Positions 11,561 through 22,168 of a stretch of 64,000 nt of DNA are shown here, one piece after another. The notes beneath the pieces were generated by a model that had not been told where the DNA came from, made no database searches, and saw only the letters and a program-made list of their open reading frames with translations. The first letter of the stretch is position 1; every line of letters begins with the position of its first letter. Source of the stretch: Chamaecrista fasciculata (Eukaryota > Streptophyta > Magnoliopsida > Fabales > Fabaceae); NCBI GenBank assembly GCA_003254925.1, contig QANZ01004765.1, positions 15,145 through 79,144 of the forward strand, read 5' to 3'. The position numbers were made by a program, and so were the translations under genes.

Positions 11561-11900
11561 TTAATTGCCAATTGAATCACCTTCCAAGTGAGTATGTTTC
11601 AAGCTTTAAACTTTCTTTACAATGCTATATGTACTCTCTTATCTATGTTTATGTTTTGTTTTAGTCCTTTAGAAACCCATGTATTTGAAGAGAAATCTGT
11701 GAGCTCAATTAATTGCCAATTGAATCACCTTCCAGGTGAGTATGTTTCAAGCTTTAAAATTTCTTTACAATGCTATATGTACTCTCTTATCTATGTTTAT
11801 GTTTTGTTTTAGTCCTTTAGAAACCCAGGTATTTGAAGAGAAGTCTGTGAGCTCAATTAATTGCCAATTGAATCACCTTCCAGGTGAGTATGTTTCAAGC
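11561..11900 (+). repeat. 148-bp tandem duplication (about 2.3 copies) in the Helitron
   Basis: Copies start at 11561, 11709 and 11857 with TTAATTGCCAATTGAATCAC, and the third is partial. Each contains CTTCCAGGTGAGTATG, which looks like an exon end plus GT donor, so an exon-intron junction has been multiplied. The first copy has AAGTGAG where the others have AGGTGAG. Confidence 0.85.
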
Positions 11901-12541
11901 TATCAATTTTTGGACTTTTCCCCAATCTGTGAGCTCAATTGTATTTGTGTGAAGCTCATTTTTTTCAAGTGGGTCAGGGTGGAACTGTATGTTTGAGTCA
12001 CACTTCAATGAACAAAATCTTCATTTTTTTCAAGTGGGTCAGAGTGGAACTGTATCTTAACTTGGCTTTACTTTCTATTTTATTTCATGATTTACTATTG
12101 ATCCTCACACTTATTGAAACCAGATGCTGCATAAGAACATCAAATGTGCAGTTTCTTTGTTTCCACTCACCTATTGGAAAATTGTTTCAGGCTTTCAGCT
12201 ATTAGGCTTGCATCAGTTAAATAATCAAGTTTTTTCTGAGTCTAATTTATGCAATATATTTTAATGTCCTTTACCTACGTTTGATTTATTTTTGGACTTT
12301 CTTGATGTGGACAGAAATCAACATATTTTAAAGTTTTAGAACAAGGCAATCCAACAGTTTCCCATCAACGTAATGAAGATTCAGGAGGGGTGGTTGGTGA
12401 ATTTGACAAATAACATAGTTACTAATGGTCACATTATAGAAATTTGATGAGGCTACAGTAGTTTTTGAGTTGTGATCACAACGCTGTGATGCAAAAGACT
12501 GGACATAAAATTAACTTTGAGATTTGATGTCAGTGTCTCTT

Positions 12542-12700
12542 TCTCCAATTTTGCAGCATATAGGTGATATTACATTACCAAGGCTTTCTCCAATTTTGCA
12601 GCATATAGGTGATATTACATTACCAAGGCTTGCAGATTTTGGAGCTGCAATATCTGGAGCAAACAAATTGCGATGCCAGAAAGTTCTTGACGAGCTAGAT
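12542..12700 (+). pseudogene. captured exon of unrecognised gene (..LADFGAAISGANKLRC..)
   Basis: After a TTTTGCAG acceptor the frame reads HIGDITLPRLADFGAAISGA then NKLRCQKVLDELD, and ends at a GAT|GTGAGT donor near 12700. A 45-base segment containing the acceptor is duplicated in tandem (12542-12586 and 12587-12631), so there are two competing acceptors. The sequence looks like genuine protein, but I do not recognise the family. Confidence 0.5.
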
Positions 12701-12842
12701 GTGAGTAAATCTTGGTAATTGACTTTGAGATTTGATGCAAGGCTTATTAACAAAAACTGTTTTATGAAACTCTTGCACTGTATAAGGGATGAATGAAATG
12801 AGTGAATACGGAACTTGCTTCTGTATACCTTTCCTGGTGCAG

Positions 12843-12970
12843 ATTGAGAGGCCTTTACAGAGACATGGTGACAGACTTGAACACAATGAAGAGTATTGTG
12901 GTTCATGTTATGGTGCAGAAACAATATGCTGATCATCAGATGTTGATAATGTTGACAATTTGAAACTACA
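12843..12970 (+). pseudogene. captured fragment resembling ERGIC3 (ER-Golgi cargo receptor)
   Basis: After the acceptor GTGCAG the frame reads IERPLQRHGDRLEHNEEYCG then SCYGAETIC and a stop. This matches the conserved luminal segment of plant ERGIC3-like proteins (KPLQRHGGRLEHNETYCGSCYGAE region). A donor-like GTAAGG follows at 12971. Known for the family: membrane proteins cycling between ER and Golgi. Only one exon's worth is present, with a stop, inside a Helitron. Confidence 0.7.
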
Positions 12971-14579
12971 GTAAGGTCTCTTGGGTATCAGAGTGGGCAG
13001 TCAAAAGGTTTAACTTGTAAGAGTTGACATTTGATATCAATGTCATGAAATTTACAGTGGGAAGAAAATTAATTTTAGGCCTTAACTGATATATCTTTAA
13101 AGAAAGAAATAGGACTTAGAAACTTAGTTTATTATTTCGTTGAGACCTGACCATTTATATTGCATTTTCTACCTTTATTAGTTCATTCTGTATCACAATT
13201 GAATCATTATACTTGAGGCCCTAATTTGATTCTTTATGCAAAATATGCTGATTGAATTGAACAAGCAGATAGACATGTAGCAGAGTTGCAAGAGTGTTGT
13301 GATAAATTGAGGCATAATCTTTCTGAGTAGCAATACCAATTTTTTACAAAAACAAAAAAAACAAAAACACCAGTGCAAACGCACGGGTCTCATACTAGTT
13401 AGACAAAAACTTTAATGTTCATAAATGCATACTTGATGCCAGCCTTTAAACTTCGCAATTTTATTTTTATCTATTATTTTTATTATCATTTTTTATATTT
13501 TATCAATTTATTATTATTTGATGAGAGTTACTTTTTGAAATTATTTTGAAAAAAAAAAACTTAATGAATGATTTTATTTTAATTAATCTTACTTTTTAAA
13601 ACTTATTTGATTACTTTTATAACATACTTACATTGACCTTTTTATTTTAGATATGAATTAATTTAAAAATTATTTTTGATATATTTATTAATAATCACAT
13701 TATAATATATTGATATTTATTAGATTATTATTTATTATATTTTATTAGTAATATATAATTTTTTATATTATGTCAAATAAAAAAATATATATATATATAT
13801 TTAATTATAAACAAGTCAAGTATAGTTTAATATTGATTGAACAATTGATTTTTGAATTAATGTTTCGACTAGTTCAATCACTAGTCTAATTTTAAAATCC
13901 TTGGTAATTCATGTAACTTGAGTCATTATTATCTAATTCTTTTTTTATGTTGACATTGTACTTTCTATTATTTATTCTCTACCCTTGGGATTTACTTGTG
14001 CCACTTGATACAAAATGTTTTTGGTAAACAAAATTTTAATGATGACATTTAATAACACAACAACATCGTGAGTTTAGGGATAATTTTTTTCCTTTTCAAT
14101 TCAACTTTACATATAGATTTTGTATATCTTATTCATAACCACATGATTAAAATTTTCAACCGTCACCCTCATGTTATTCATATACTTGAATTTACTGTAA
14201 AAAAATAAACTTAAATATGAAATGTTTAAAAGCCAAAAAAGAGGATTAATAGTGATATGATCATATGATCATAGAAATGAACTGTAGGGCTAGTTATTCA
14301 ACTAAACATATACATAAACATATCCATATAATTTCTTCATTTGCTTCATCACCATTTTCATCTTCATCGCCCCCTTCCGTCGCTAGTATATATGTCTAAA
14401 TTGAGGACCAATAATGGCAAGGAACACACTTGAAATCAGTTTAACAAGTTTTGTGTGAAACCCAATGAAGACGAACAAGCCTCGTACTTCTTCTGAGATC
14501 AGCAACATAATGACTAAGTATCATCATAGCCAAGCACTACATAGCAATTCTAAATTTCAGAAATTAAACCTTTGGTGTT

Positions 14580-14673
14580 CTATTGATCTGATATAGAGAT
14601 AATAAGCATCAACACCTATATGCTCCTCCTCCTCTTCAACTTCTTCAAGAACTTTATCAGACCTTATCCCCAT
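14580..14673 (-). pseudogene. R1 micro-ORF copy 3, frameshifted
   Basis: The start codon (14671-14673) and Glu run are kept. The segment is 94 bases instead of 96 because two bases are missing at the GATATAGAGA repeat near 14596, which shifts the last codons. This copy argues against strong constraint on every unit. Confidence 0.5.
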
Positions 14674-15097
14674 AGTACACATTGTAAAGAATTTGAAGAT
14701 TGATATGTGGTATCAAACCCCAAGAAGATAGTCATATATACACAAAACAGACAACGACATTAGGTCATTTCATTTTAGATACAATGTATATAGACTAAAA
14801 GTCAATGTCGTTGATAACTGAAAGGGCTAATGTCGTTGATCGTAAAAAAAAAAGCTACTGTTGCCTATCGTTAAAAGAGCTGATACCATTGATTTTAAAA
14901 AAGAAAAGCTAATGTCGTTCATCATTAAAAGAGCCACTATCATTGATTGTCATAAACGCCAAGTCGTTGATCGTTAAAAGAACTAATATCGTTGATCAAC
15001 AAAAAAGTCAATGTCGTTGATCATTGAAAGAGCTAGTATCATTGATCATATATGCATATAACCCTAAATTTATTTGTGTATTTCTAGGTGGTTCTAG

Positions 15098-15307
15098 ATG
15101 GGTGAGAAGTTATGTGGGAGCCCCGATTGTATTTTCCTTACAAGGTATGGCTCCCCATGCTATGTTAGTTTACAAAGTATTTACTTCTCGATTATTAATT
15201 ACTTGACTGATCAGACAATTACATCGATCACTAAACAACAAGCTTTCTTGCTTGTTTCTATTGTTAAGAGTCGACCAATTAATTTTGGTAAGATTGTTCA
15301 TGACTAG
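15098..15307 (+). other. R1 conserved block with 69-codon plus-strand frame, copy 3
   Basis: This frame (MGEKLCGSPDCIFLT..., ending SRPINFGKIVHD) recurs at 19348-19557 and 31205-31414. A different frame of the same DNA reads GGSRWVRSYVGAPI.FSLQGM. The downstream part (KQQAFLLVSIVKSRPINFGK, then GLVVPRYYFLN after a stop) faintly recalls the putative plant transposon gag-like domain found in retroelements. Opposite strand to the micro-ORF. Confidence 0.3.
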
Positions 15308-15996
15308 CTTCAGACTTTGTCTTCGGTGTTGGCCCATTCCGGCCTAGTTGTTCCCCGATACTATTTCCTTAATACCTGTGTCATCCATGCATCTTCTTTG
15401 AAGGCAATGTCGTTGATCGTTAAAAGAATTAATATCGTTAATAAAAAAGAAAGCCATTGTCGTTGACTGTTAAAAGAGCCAATATATATCGTTGATTGTT
15501 AAAAAAAGTCAACGTCATTGATCATTAAAAGAGCTGATATCATTGATCGTAAAAAGAGACAATGCTATTGATTGTAAAAAAAAAAATAACCAACGTTGGT
15601 TCATCATTAAAAGAGTCAATATCTTTGATTGTCATCAAAGCCGATGTCCTTAATCATTAATAGAGTTGATATCATTGATAGTAAAAAAAGCCAATGTCGT
15701 TAATCGTTAAAAGAGATAATGCCATTGATTGGAAAAACAAAACCAATGTCGTTCATCATTAAAGGAGTCAATATCTTTGATTGTCTAAATATATGTATAT
15801 ATGTCCTCTCCTCATCAACCTTTATCCATATGCCTACTTCTGAAGACCAGAAGATTGAGTTGCATGAGGAGAAGAAAAAGACAAGCCAAGAAGCTTTTTC
15901 ACTCCTCCTTACAGAGAAAGGGAAATAGAAGCTTTCGGAAGTTAGTTGATAATTTCACACATAGGAGATATGGCTGGACTCTAATAGTATTTGTTA

Positions 15997-16368
15997 GGCA
16001 AAAGCACTCTTCTGGTCCCAAAAATTTTCATCAACTTTCAATTACGTCTTTATTGTTTTTTGTTGTCAATTTTGTCCCTAATATTTTACATTTTGTTGAA
16101 TTTGATCTTTGGATTAATTTCAATAAATTAATGACAGACTTGATCTTGTTTGTAATTTTGAGTTAAAATTTGAGTTTCTTTTTCTATAAAATTTATATAT
16201 TACATGTCATTAGCCACGTAAAATCGGTCGTTAATGTTTGGCTAAAGTAAGAGCAATGATTAAATTGACCAAAATATGAAATATTGGAAATAAAATTGTC
16301 AACAAAAAATATTAGGGAAAAAATTGAAGATTGATGTAAAATTTGGAAGCCAAAAAGGTACTTTTACC
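15997..16368. mobile_element. M1 long-TIR MITE within R1 copy 3
   Basis: The left end GGCAAAAGCACTCTTCTGG and the inverted right end GGTAAAAGTACCTTTTTGG open imperfect arms of about 110 bases, with TCAATTTTGTCCC and TTTTGGTCAATTTGATC blocks. The same element stands at the equivalent place at 25140-25506, so it was present before the R1 units duplicated. No clear target duplication; Mutator-like by style. Confidence 0.7.
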
Positions 16369-16620
16369 GAAGTTTTTATGTTCAATTTCAATTTGCATTT
16401 AGTTAGATCAAGCTTTATAGAGTAGTAAAAACTTTTGTAAATGTTCTTTATTGAAGAATGAATATGTGTCAATGATTCAATTACATCTTTTATACTTAAA
16501 AGTCTGGGTTGTTTACAAATTTGAGTTTCCAAAATTACCCTAAATGATAAATATTTATCATTTGTTAAATCCCCTTCACTTAATTGCCTTTGTTTCGAAA
16601 CGGTAAGGTTGGCCAAGGAA

Positions 16621-17012
16621 AAAAAACAAAAGAAACAATGCAGTCAACTGATGAGTCCAAAAATATGAAAAGTTACCACTTTTTCAATCAAATTTGTAAC
16701 TGTTCCCATGTCGTCTATTTTACAAAGTGAAAAACATGATTTATTACTCCTTCTGCATTCTGCACACTAATAAAAATTCATTTCATAGGTTGTTTTTATC
16801 TTTGCCCTTTGTTCAAATCATGTTTTATTATCATCATTTGTTAATAAGATCCATTCCAATGTTCAAATAATTCATTGAATACAGTACGTATTCATCATCT
16901 GACTTCAGTTGCAGTTCATTTGGCAAATTCATTTTAATTATGGGCCTTGAGGCTTTTACTTGTGATAGAAGTTCATGTATTTACTCTGCCTATTTAAAAC
17001 TTTAGATATAGG
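16621..17012. other. no feature seen
   Basis: AT-rich sequence with neither an ORF nor a repeat I can match elsewhere in the window. Confidence 0.4.
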
Positions 17013-17545
17013 GTAAATTATAAAAAACGTACATGTGGTTTGACTCGATCTCACATCACTGTTGTGTAGTTTAAAATGTTTCACTTTGGGTACCTAAGAT
17101 ATGTTCCGTTTAGCAGCTAGGTACATGTGTTTTTGTTCCGTTAATTTTAATAGAAAATCCTGACGTGGCGCAATCTTAGCCATCATTTTTTAATGTATCT
17201 TAGCCGTCGATTTCTATTGCATCTTAACCGTTGGTTTCTCTTGTATCTTAGTCGTTGATTTCCACTCAGGTTAAAATCTCATTTTTGGTTTCCGAACTAT
17301 GTATTAAGTTTCATTTTGGTCATATAAACTATTTTTTATTTCATTTTTGTCCTCAAACTTTCACATTTTTTCTGTTTTAATCTCCAAAATGTGATTTTTA
17401 TTGCAATTTTAACCATTATTCTTAGTTCTACCACAAATTTATCTCCAATTTATAATTAAGAATGAAATTTTTTCTTTTTCTTTTGTCAAACTCACTCATT
17501 ATTTCCCACGCTACCAGAACAAATTAAATAGAACAATTGAAAAGG
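17013..17545. repeat. TIR-element end (GGGTAAATTATAAAAAACG type)
   Basis: The start GGGTAAATTATAAAAAACGT followed by TGTGGTTTGACTCGATCTCAC and GGTACCT blocks resembles the arms of the TIR elements at 22169 and 36897. Blocks such as TTTCATTTTGGTCATATAAAC follow. No matching inverted partner was found nearby, so it is probably a truncated element. Confidence 0.4.
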
Positions 17546-17547
17546 CG

Positions 17548-17672
17548 AAAGTCCTATTTTGGTCCCTCAGTTATGTTCAATGTTCCAAATTGGTCCCTCA
17601 ATTACTTTTTGCTCCGTTTTGGTCCCTCAGTTTTCTAAAATGTTACGCGGTTAGTCCCTCAACACTTTCCAT
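17548..17672. repeat. truncated arm of the 20595-22030 MULE family
   Basis: AAAGTCCTATTTTGGTCCCTCAG and the following TGGTCCCTCA repeats match the terminal part of the element at 20595-22030. Only one arm remains; it ends at the start of R1 copy 4. Confidence 0.6.
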
Positions 17673-18587
17673 CCACTTTTTTCGCCCATGGAGATAGAGA
17701 TTGCTAATTGGAGGCACATTAGACAAAAACTTTAATGTTCATTAATGCATACTTGATGCCAGTTTTTAATCTTTTCAATTTTATTTTTATATCTTGTTTT
17801 TTATATTTTATCAATTTATTAATATTTGATGAGAGTTACTTTCTGAAATTATTTTCAAAAAGAAAAACATAATGAATGATTTTATTTTAATTAATCTTAC
17901 TTTTTGAAACTAATTTGATTACTTTTTTAACATACTTACATTGATCTTTTTATTTTAGATATGAATTAATTTAAAAATTATTGTTGATATATTTATTAAT
18001 AATCACATTATAATATATTGATATTTATTAGATTATTATTTATTATATTTTATTAGTAATATATAATTTTTTATATTATGTCAAATAAAAAAATATATAT
18101 ATTTAATTATAAACTTTTCTAGTATAGTTTAACACTGAACAATTGAACCTTGAATTATTGTCTCGACTAGTTCAATCACTAGTCTAATTTTAAAAACCTT
18201 GGCAATTCATGTCACTTGAGTGTTTTTATCTAATTCTTTCTTTATGTTGACATTGTAATTTCTATTATTTATTCTCATCCCTTGGGATTTACTTGTGCCA
18301 CTTGATACAAAATTTTTTTGAGTTTAGGGATTTAATAACATAACAATATCTTGAGTTTAGGGATAATTTTTTTCCTCTTCAATTCAACTTTACTTATAGA
18401 TTTTGTATCTCTTATACATATCCACATGATTAAAATTTCTAGCCGTCGACACCCTCATGTAATTTATTCATATACTTGAGTTTACTGTAAAAAAATAAAC
18501 TTATCTAAATATGAAATGTTTAAAAGCCAAAAAAGAGGATTAATAGTGATATGATCATATGATCATAGAAATGAACAGTAGGCCTAT

Positions 18588-18806
18588 TTATTCATCTAAA
18601 CATATACATAAACCCATCCATATAATTTCTTCATTTGCTTCATCACCATTTTCATCTTTATCGCCCCCTTCCGTTGCCAGTATATGTGAGGTCCAGTAAT
18701 GGTAAGGAATACACTTCATACCTTTGGTGTCAAACCCAATGAAGACGAACAAGCCTCGTACTTCTTCTAGGATCAGCACATAGTGACCAAGTATCATCAT
18801 AGCCAA
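18588..18806 (-). CDS. second R1 ORF, copy 4 (72 aa, hypothetical)
   Basis: Minus-strand frame downstream of the micro-ORF: MAMMILGHYVLILEEVRGLF ... GFDTKGMKCIP ... LATEGGDKDENGDEANEEII ... LCICLDE. A 75-codon version (30414-30641) has the same ends and a similar acidic stretch. Other R1 copies carry stops or shifts here. No homologue is recognised; it may be incidental. Confidence 0.25.
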   Translation of the reverse strand: MAMMILGHYVLILEEVRGLFVFIGFDTKGMKCIPYHYWTSHILATEGGDKDENGDEANEEIIWMGLCICLDE

Positions 18807-18855
18807 GCACTACATAGCAATTTGGCTAAATTTTAGAAGTTAAACCTTTGGTGTT

Positions 18856-18951
18856 CTATTGATCTGATATAGAGAGATAATAAGCCTCAACATCTATATG
18901 TTCCTCCTCCTCTTCAACTTCTTCAAAAACTTTATCAAACCTTATCCCTGT
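18856..18951 (-). pseudogene. R1 micro-ORF copy 4, start codon lost
   Basis: Same 96-base span as copies 1, 2 and 5, but the initiator ATG has become ACA (plus strand CAT to TGT at 18949-18951). The rest of the frame stays open to the conserved SISDQ end. Confidence 0.5.
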
Positions 18952-19347
18952 AGTACACATTGTAAAGAATTCGAAGATTGATATGTGGTATCACACCCCA
19001 AGAAGAAAGATATATATATACAAAACGAACAACGACATTAGGTCCTTTCATTTTAGATACAATGTATCTAGACTAAAAGTCAATGTCCTTGATCACTGAA
19101 AGAGCTAATATCGTTGATCGTAAAAAAAATTACTGTTCCCTATCGTTAAAGGAGAAACCAATGTCGTTTATCATTAATAAATCCACTATCATTGATTGTC
19201 AAAAATGCCAATGCCATTGATCGTTAAAAGAACTAATATCGTTGATCGACAAAAAAGTCAATGTCGTTGATCATTGAAAGAGCTAATATCATTGATCATA
19301 TATGCATATAACCCTAAATTTATTTTTGTATTTCTAGGTGGTTCTAG

Positions 19348-19557
19348 ATGGGTGAGAAGTTATGTGGGAGCCCCGATTGCATTTTCCTTACTAGGTATGG
19401 CTCCCCATGCTACGTTAGTTTAGAAAGTATTTGCTTCTCGATTATTAATTACTTGACTGATCAGACGATTACATCGATCACTAAACAACAAGCTCTCTTG
19501 CTTGTTTCTTTTGTTAAGAGTCGACCGGTTAATTTTGGTAAGATTGTTCATGACTAG
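19348..19557 (+). other. R1 conserved block with 69-codon plus-strand frame, copy 4
   Basis: Very similar to the block at 15098-15307, ending VKSRPVNFGKIVHD then a stop and LQTC. Length is conserved at 69 codons. Interpretation as for copy 3. Confidence 0.3.
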
Positions 19558-19793
19558 CTTCAGACATGTTTTCGTTGTTGGCCCATTCCGGCCTAGTTGT
19601 TCCTCGATACGATTTCCTTAATACCTGTTCATCCATGCATCTTCTTTGAAGGCAACGACATTGATCGTCAAAAGAATTAATATCGTTAGTAAAAAAGAAA
19701 GCCATTGTCGTTGACTGTCAAAAGAGCCGACATATATCATTGATTGTAAAAAAAGTAAACATCGTTGATCATTAAAGGAGCTGATATCGTTGA

Positions 19794-20449
19794 TGTTAGA
19801 AAAATATAGTAGGCTTTTGATAGAACACGAAAACAGAGTAGGCTTTGATAGTGTGGTCACTGTCCTTAAGGAAATTAAGCCCCCACTATTTGTATGCTGC
19901 TGGGTGTTTATGGCAGATTTCCTCCAGGATTTACAAAGCCTGGTGTTATAGCCAGCAATACTATAACACCTTCTGAACACAAAACAGAGAAAGATAAGTT
20001 GAATATGAGATGCTCTGTTTTTTGAGAAGAAGTGTTATTTATAGGAAAAATCTGAACAGATGCAACCTTTCAGATTCTAACATAAATAACAGGTTACAAC
20101 CTTTCATAAATGAACATTCATATCTGTTTAAAAGTGAAGAATCATGTCTGTTCAGGATTAAACTGAATTCTCTGTTTATAATGAATGTTCATGACTGTTC
20201 ATGAATGAGCACTTCTCTGTTTATAATTCGAATTAATTAATTAATTAATCAATTCGAAAAAACAATAATTAAAATTAATTATTAGCCAGAAGTCCAAGTG
20301 CCCAAGTGCCCATCTTTGACATATATATATATATACATATACATATATATATAATTCAATTATTATAAATGACTTAACAATCATTTATATACCCTTCTCA
20401 ACTCTATAACTTATCCAATGTGGGACTTTAATTACTAACTATACTAACA
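19794..20449. mobile_element. solo LTR, copia-like (656 bp)
   Basis: Begins TGTTAGAAAAATATAG and ends CTATACTAACA (TG...CA). The flanks are GTTGA (19789-19793) and ATTGA (20450-20454), a 5-bp duplication with one mismatch, and the R1 GTTGATC minisatellite continues on both sides. ATCCAATGTGGGACTT near the end is typical of plant copia LTRs. No internal domain remains, so it is a solo LTR. Confidence 0.75.
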
Positions 20450-20594
20450 ATTGATCGTAAAAAAGAGCCAATGCCATTAATCGTTAAAACAGACAATGCA
20501 TTGTCTAACATCCCATTTTTGAAAAGGGACTAAATCGCAAGATTTAGAAAGTTTTAATAATATAACTAGAAATGATTTGTGAGTATAAATAATA

Positions 20595-22030
20595 GGCCAA
20601 AGTCCTATTTTGGTCCCTTAGTTATTTTTCGTTCCATATTGGTCCCTTAGTTTTCCAAAACTTGACATAATTGGTCCCTCAAACGTTTTTCATCAATTAT
20701 TCCGTTAAAAAAAAACAAAATTGATTTTTAACTCTTAAAAGTTTGAATTTTTGCATTAAGAACCTTTTTCTCTACAGTAGAACCAAAATGTAAGAAAAAA
20801 AAAATAACTGGGAGTTTAGTTTATTTCAACAACTTCTCTCTCTCTTCTTGGTCCCTCACGCCGGCAATCTTCTTCTTCTGCATTTTCTTGTTGATTTCTC
20901 TTGTGATTCTGGTAGATTGTGGGTTTTTATCGTTATATGTATGATTGTTCGCTGGGTTTTTGGTCCATTTCGGTTTAGATTTGGAGAAAATTTTAAAGGT
21001 TTTCGACAACACTGTTCATCGTCAATTTCTTGAAGATTTCTCCAATTTTCGGTTGATGTGTGTGAAAATAGTTCATGATTCTAGTTGTTTCTAGTCGGAA
21101 TTTACTGTCTTTGTGTTGATTTGCTTTGATTTTGGCTGAAATTGGTGAAAATCTCTGCAAGGAAGAATAGCGTGTAAGATCCTGTTGAATAGCTACGAGA
21201 CAGAAGAGGCAAAGGGCATATGCTTCTTATGTATCCACTACTCCAACAGCTACTGCTTCTCTTGAACCCCCAAAACAACTTCGTATTGTGATGACCACCC
21301 TACTTTTCCTCTGCTTCTTCTTTCTTCGATTCTGATGTCCTTTTTCATTGAGGCATTTTGTCAAACAGCTTGTGGGAGTGGTGAATAATGAGGTATTATC
21401 TGCAATTTTTGCTCTGTTTGAATATTCTTCTTCTTTTTTGTTTTGATTTAAGTGGGGAGGATTCTGCCGTCGGCGAAAGGCTCGTCGGTGGACGAAGACT
21501 CGTGGTCGGAACTCTGACAGACGCAGAAATCGAAATTAAAATTGGATAATTCTTCAAGAAATAGACGATGAACAGTGTTGTCGAAAACCTTGAAAAATTT
21601 CTCCAAATCTAAACCGAAATCGACCAAAAACACAGTGAATAATCATAGATATAACAATAAAAACCCACAATCTACCAGAAAATCAAGAGAAATCAACAAG
21701 AAAATGCAGAAGAAGAAGATTGCCGGCGTGAGGGACCAAGAAGAGAGAGAGAAGAAGTTGTTGAAATAAACTAAAACCCCCCGGTTATTTTTTCTCTCTT
21801 ACATTTTGGTTCTATTATAGAGAAAAAGGTCTTTAATGCAAAAATTGAAACTTTTAGGAGTTAAAAATCAATTTTGTCTTTTTTTTTAACGGAAAAATGG
21901 ACGGAAAACGTTTGAGGGACCAACTACGCCAAGTTTTGGAAAACTGAGGGATCAATATGGAACGAAAAATAACTGAGGGACCAATTTGGAACATTGAGCA
22001 TAACTGAGGGACCAAAATAGGACTTTGGCC
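20595..22030. mobile_element. Mutator-like non-autonomous element with about 470-bp TIRs
   Basis: Identical 9-bp TAAATAATA copies flank the element (20586-20594 and 22031-22039), the Mutator signature. The arms run about 20595-21070 and 21540-22030, starting GGCCAAAGTCCTATTTTGG. They include a stretch that reads as protein-like DNA (CTTGGTCCCTCACGCCGGCAA). The central 21070-21540 differs from the arms, holds no long ORF and could be captured sequence. A separate truncated arm lies at 17548-17672. Confidence 0.93.
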
Positions 22031-22168
22031 TAAATAATATAGGAGGGATTAAAATGAAATAAAAGAGTAAAGTGGTAAGAAATTAAGTGTTAGGGAGTGT
22101 TTTAAAATAAATTAGAAAGTTTGGGGGGGGGGGGGAGAAAATGTGGTTTTAACCATTATTTATAATAG
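22031..22168. other. remnant between insertions with G-run
   Basis: GGAGGGATTAAAATGAAAT... continues the sequence interrupted by the MULE: TCTAACATCCCATTTTTGAA near 20516 looks like the start of another LTR. A run of about 13 G near 22124-22136 may be slippage-prone or a sequencing artefact. Confidence 0.4.

Larger units (their letters stand above)
8613..13398 (+). mobile_element. non-autonomous Helitron carrying host gene fragments
   Basis: The element starts with TC (TCTTATACTTTAAC) and ends with CTAG at 13395-13398. Ten bases before the end is a hairpin: ACCAGTGC (13369-13376), loop AAAC, GCACGGGT (13381-13388), one mismatch in eight pairs. It sits between A (8612) and T (13399) with no target duplication. 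The empty site GGAGGCACATTAGAC survives in the R1 units at 6713-6727 and 17717-17731, and removing the insert restores it. No Rep/helicase was seen, so it is non-autonomous. It holds fragments resembling NUDX3 (dipeptidyl-peptidase III-like) and ERGIC3, an unrecognised exon, an AT-rich 5' part with a hydrophobic frame (9051-9377), several tandem duplications and a nested hAT MITE. Confidence 0.9.
13399..16620 (-). repeat. R1 repeat, copy 3 (longest version)
   Basis: Begins with TTAGACAAAAACTTTAATGTT right after the Helitron and follows the same landmark order as copy 2. It continues beyond where copies 1 and 2 switch (near 15230), with a conserved KQQAFLLVS-type block, a second GTTGATC array (15400-15790), an ATGCCTACTTCTGAAGACCA segment (15830) and an M1 MITE (15997-16368). 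The tail ATGTTCAATTTCAATTTGCA... (16379 on) recurs in diverged form at 45891-46010. Confidence 0.75.
17682..19793 (-). repeat. R1 repeat, copy 4 (split by later insertions)
   Basis: Begins with GGAGATAGAGATTGCTAATT and the uninterrupted Helitron target GGAGGCACATTAGAC. All R1 landmarks follow in order. The unit breaks at 19793 where a solo LTR starts. It resumes at 20450 (ATTGATCGTAAAAAAGAGCC) to about 20515, and its tail (ATGCCTACTTCTGAAGATCA, M1 MITE) reappears at about 25011-25506 beyond further insertions. Confidence 0.75.
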
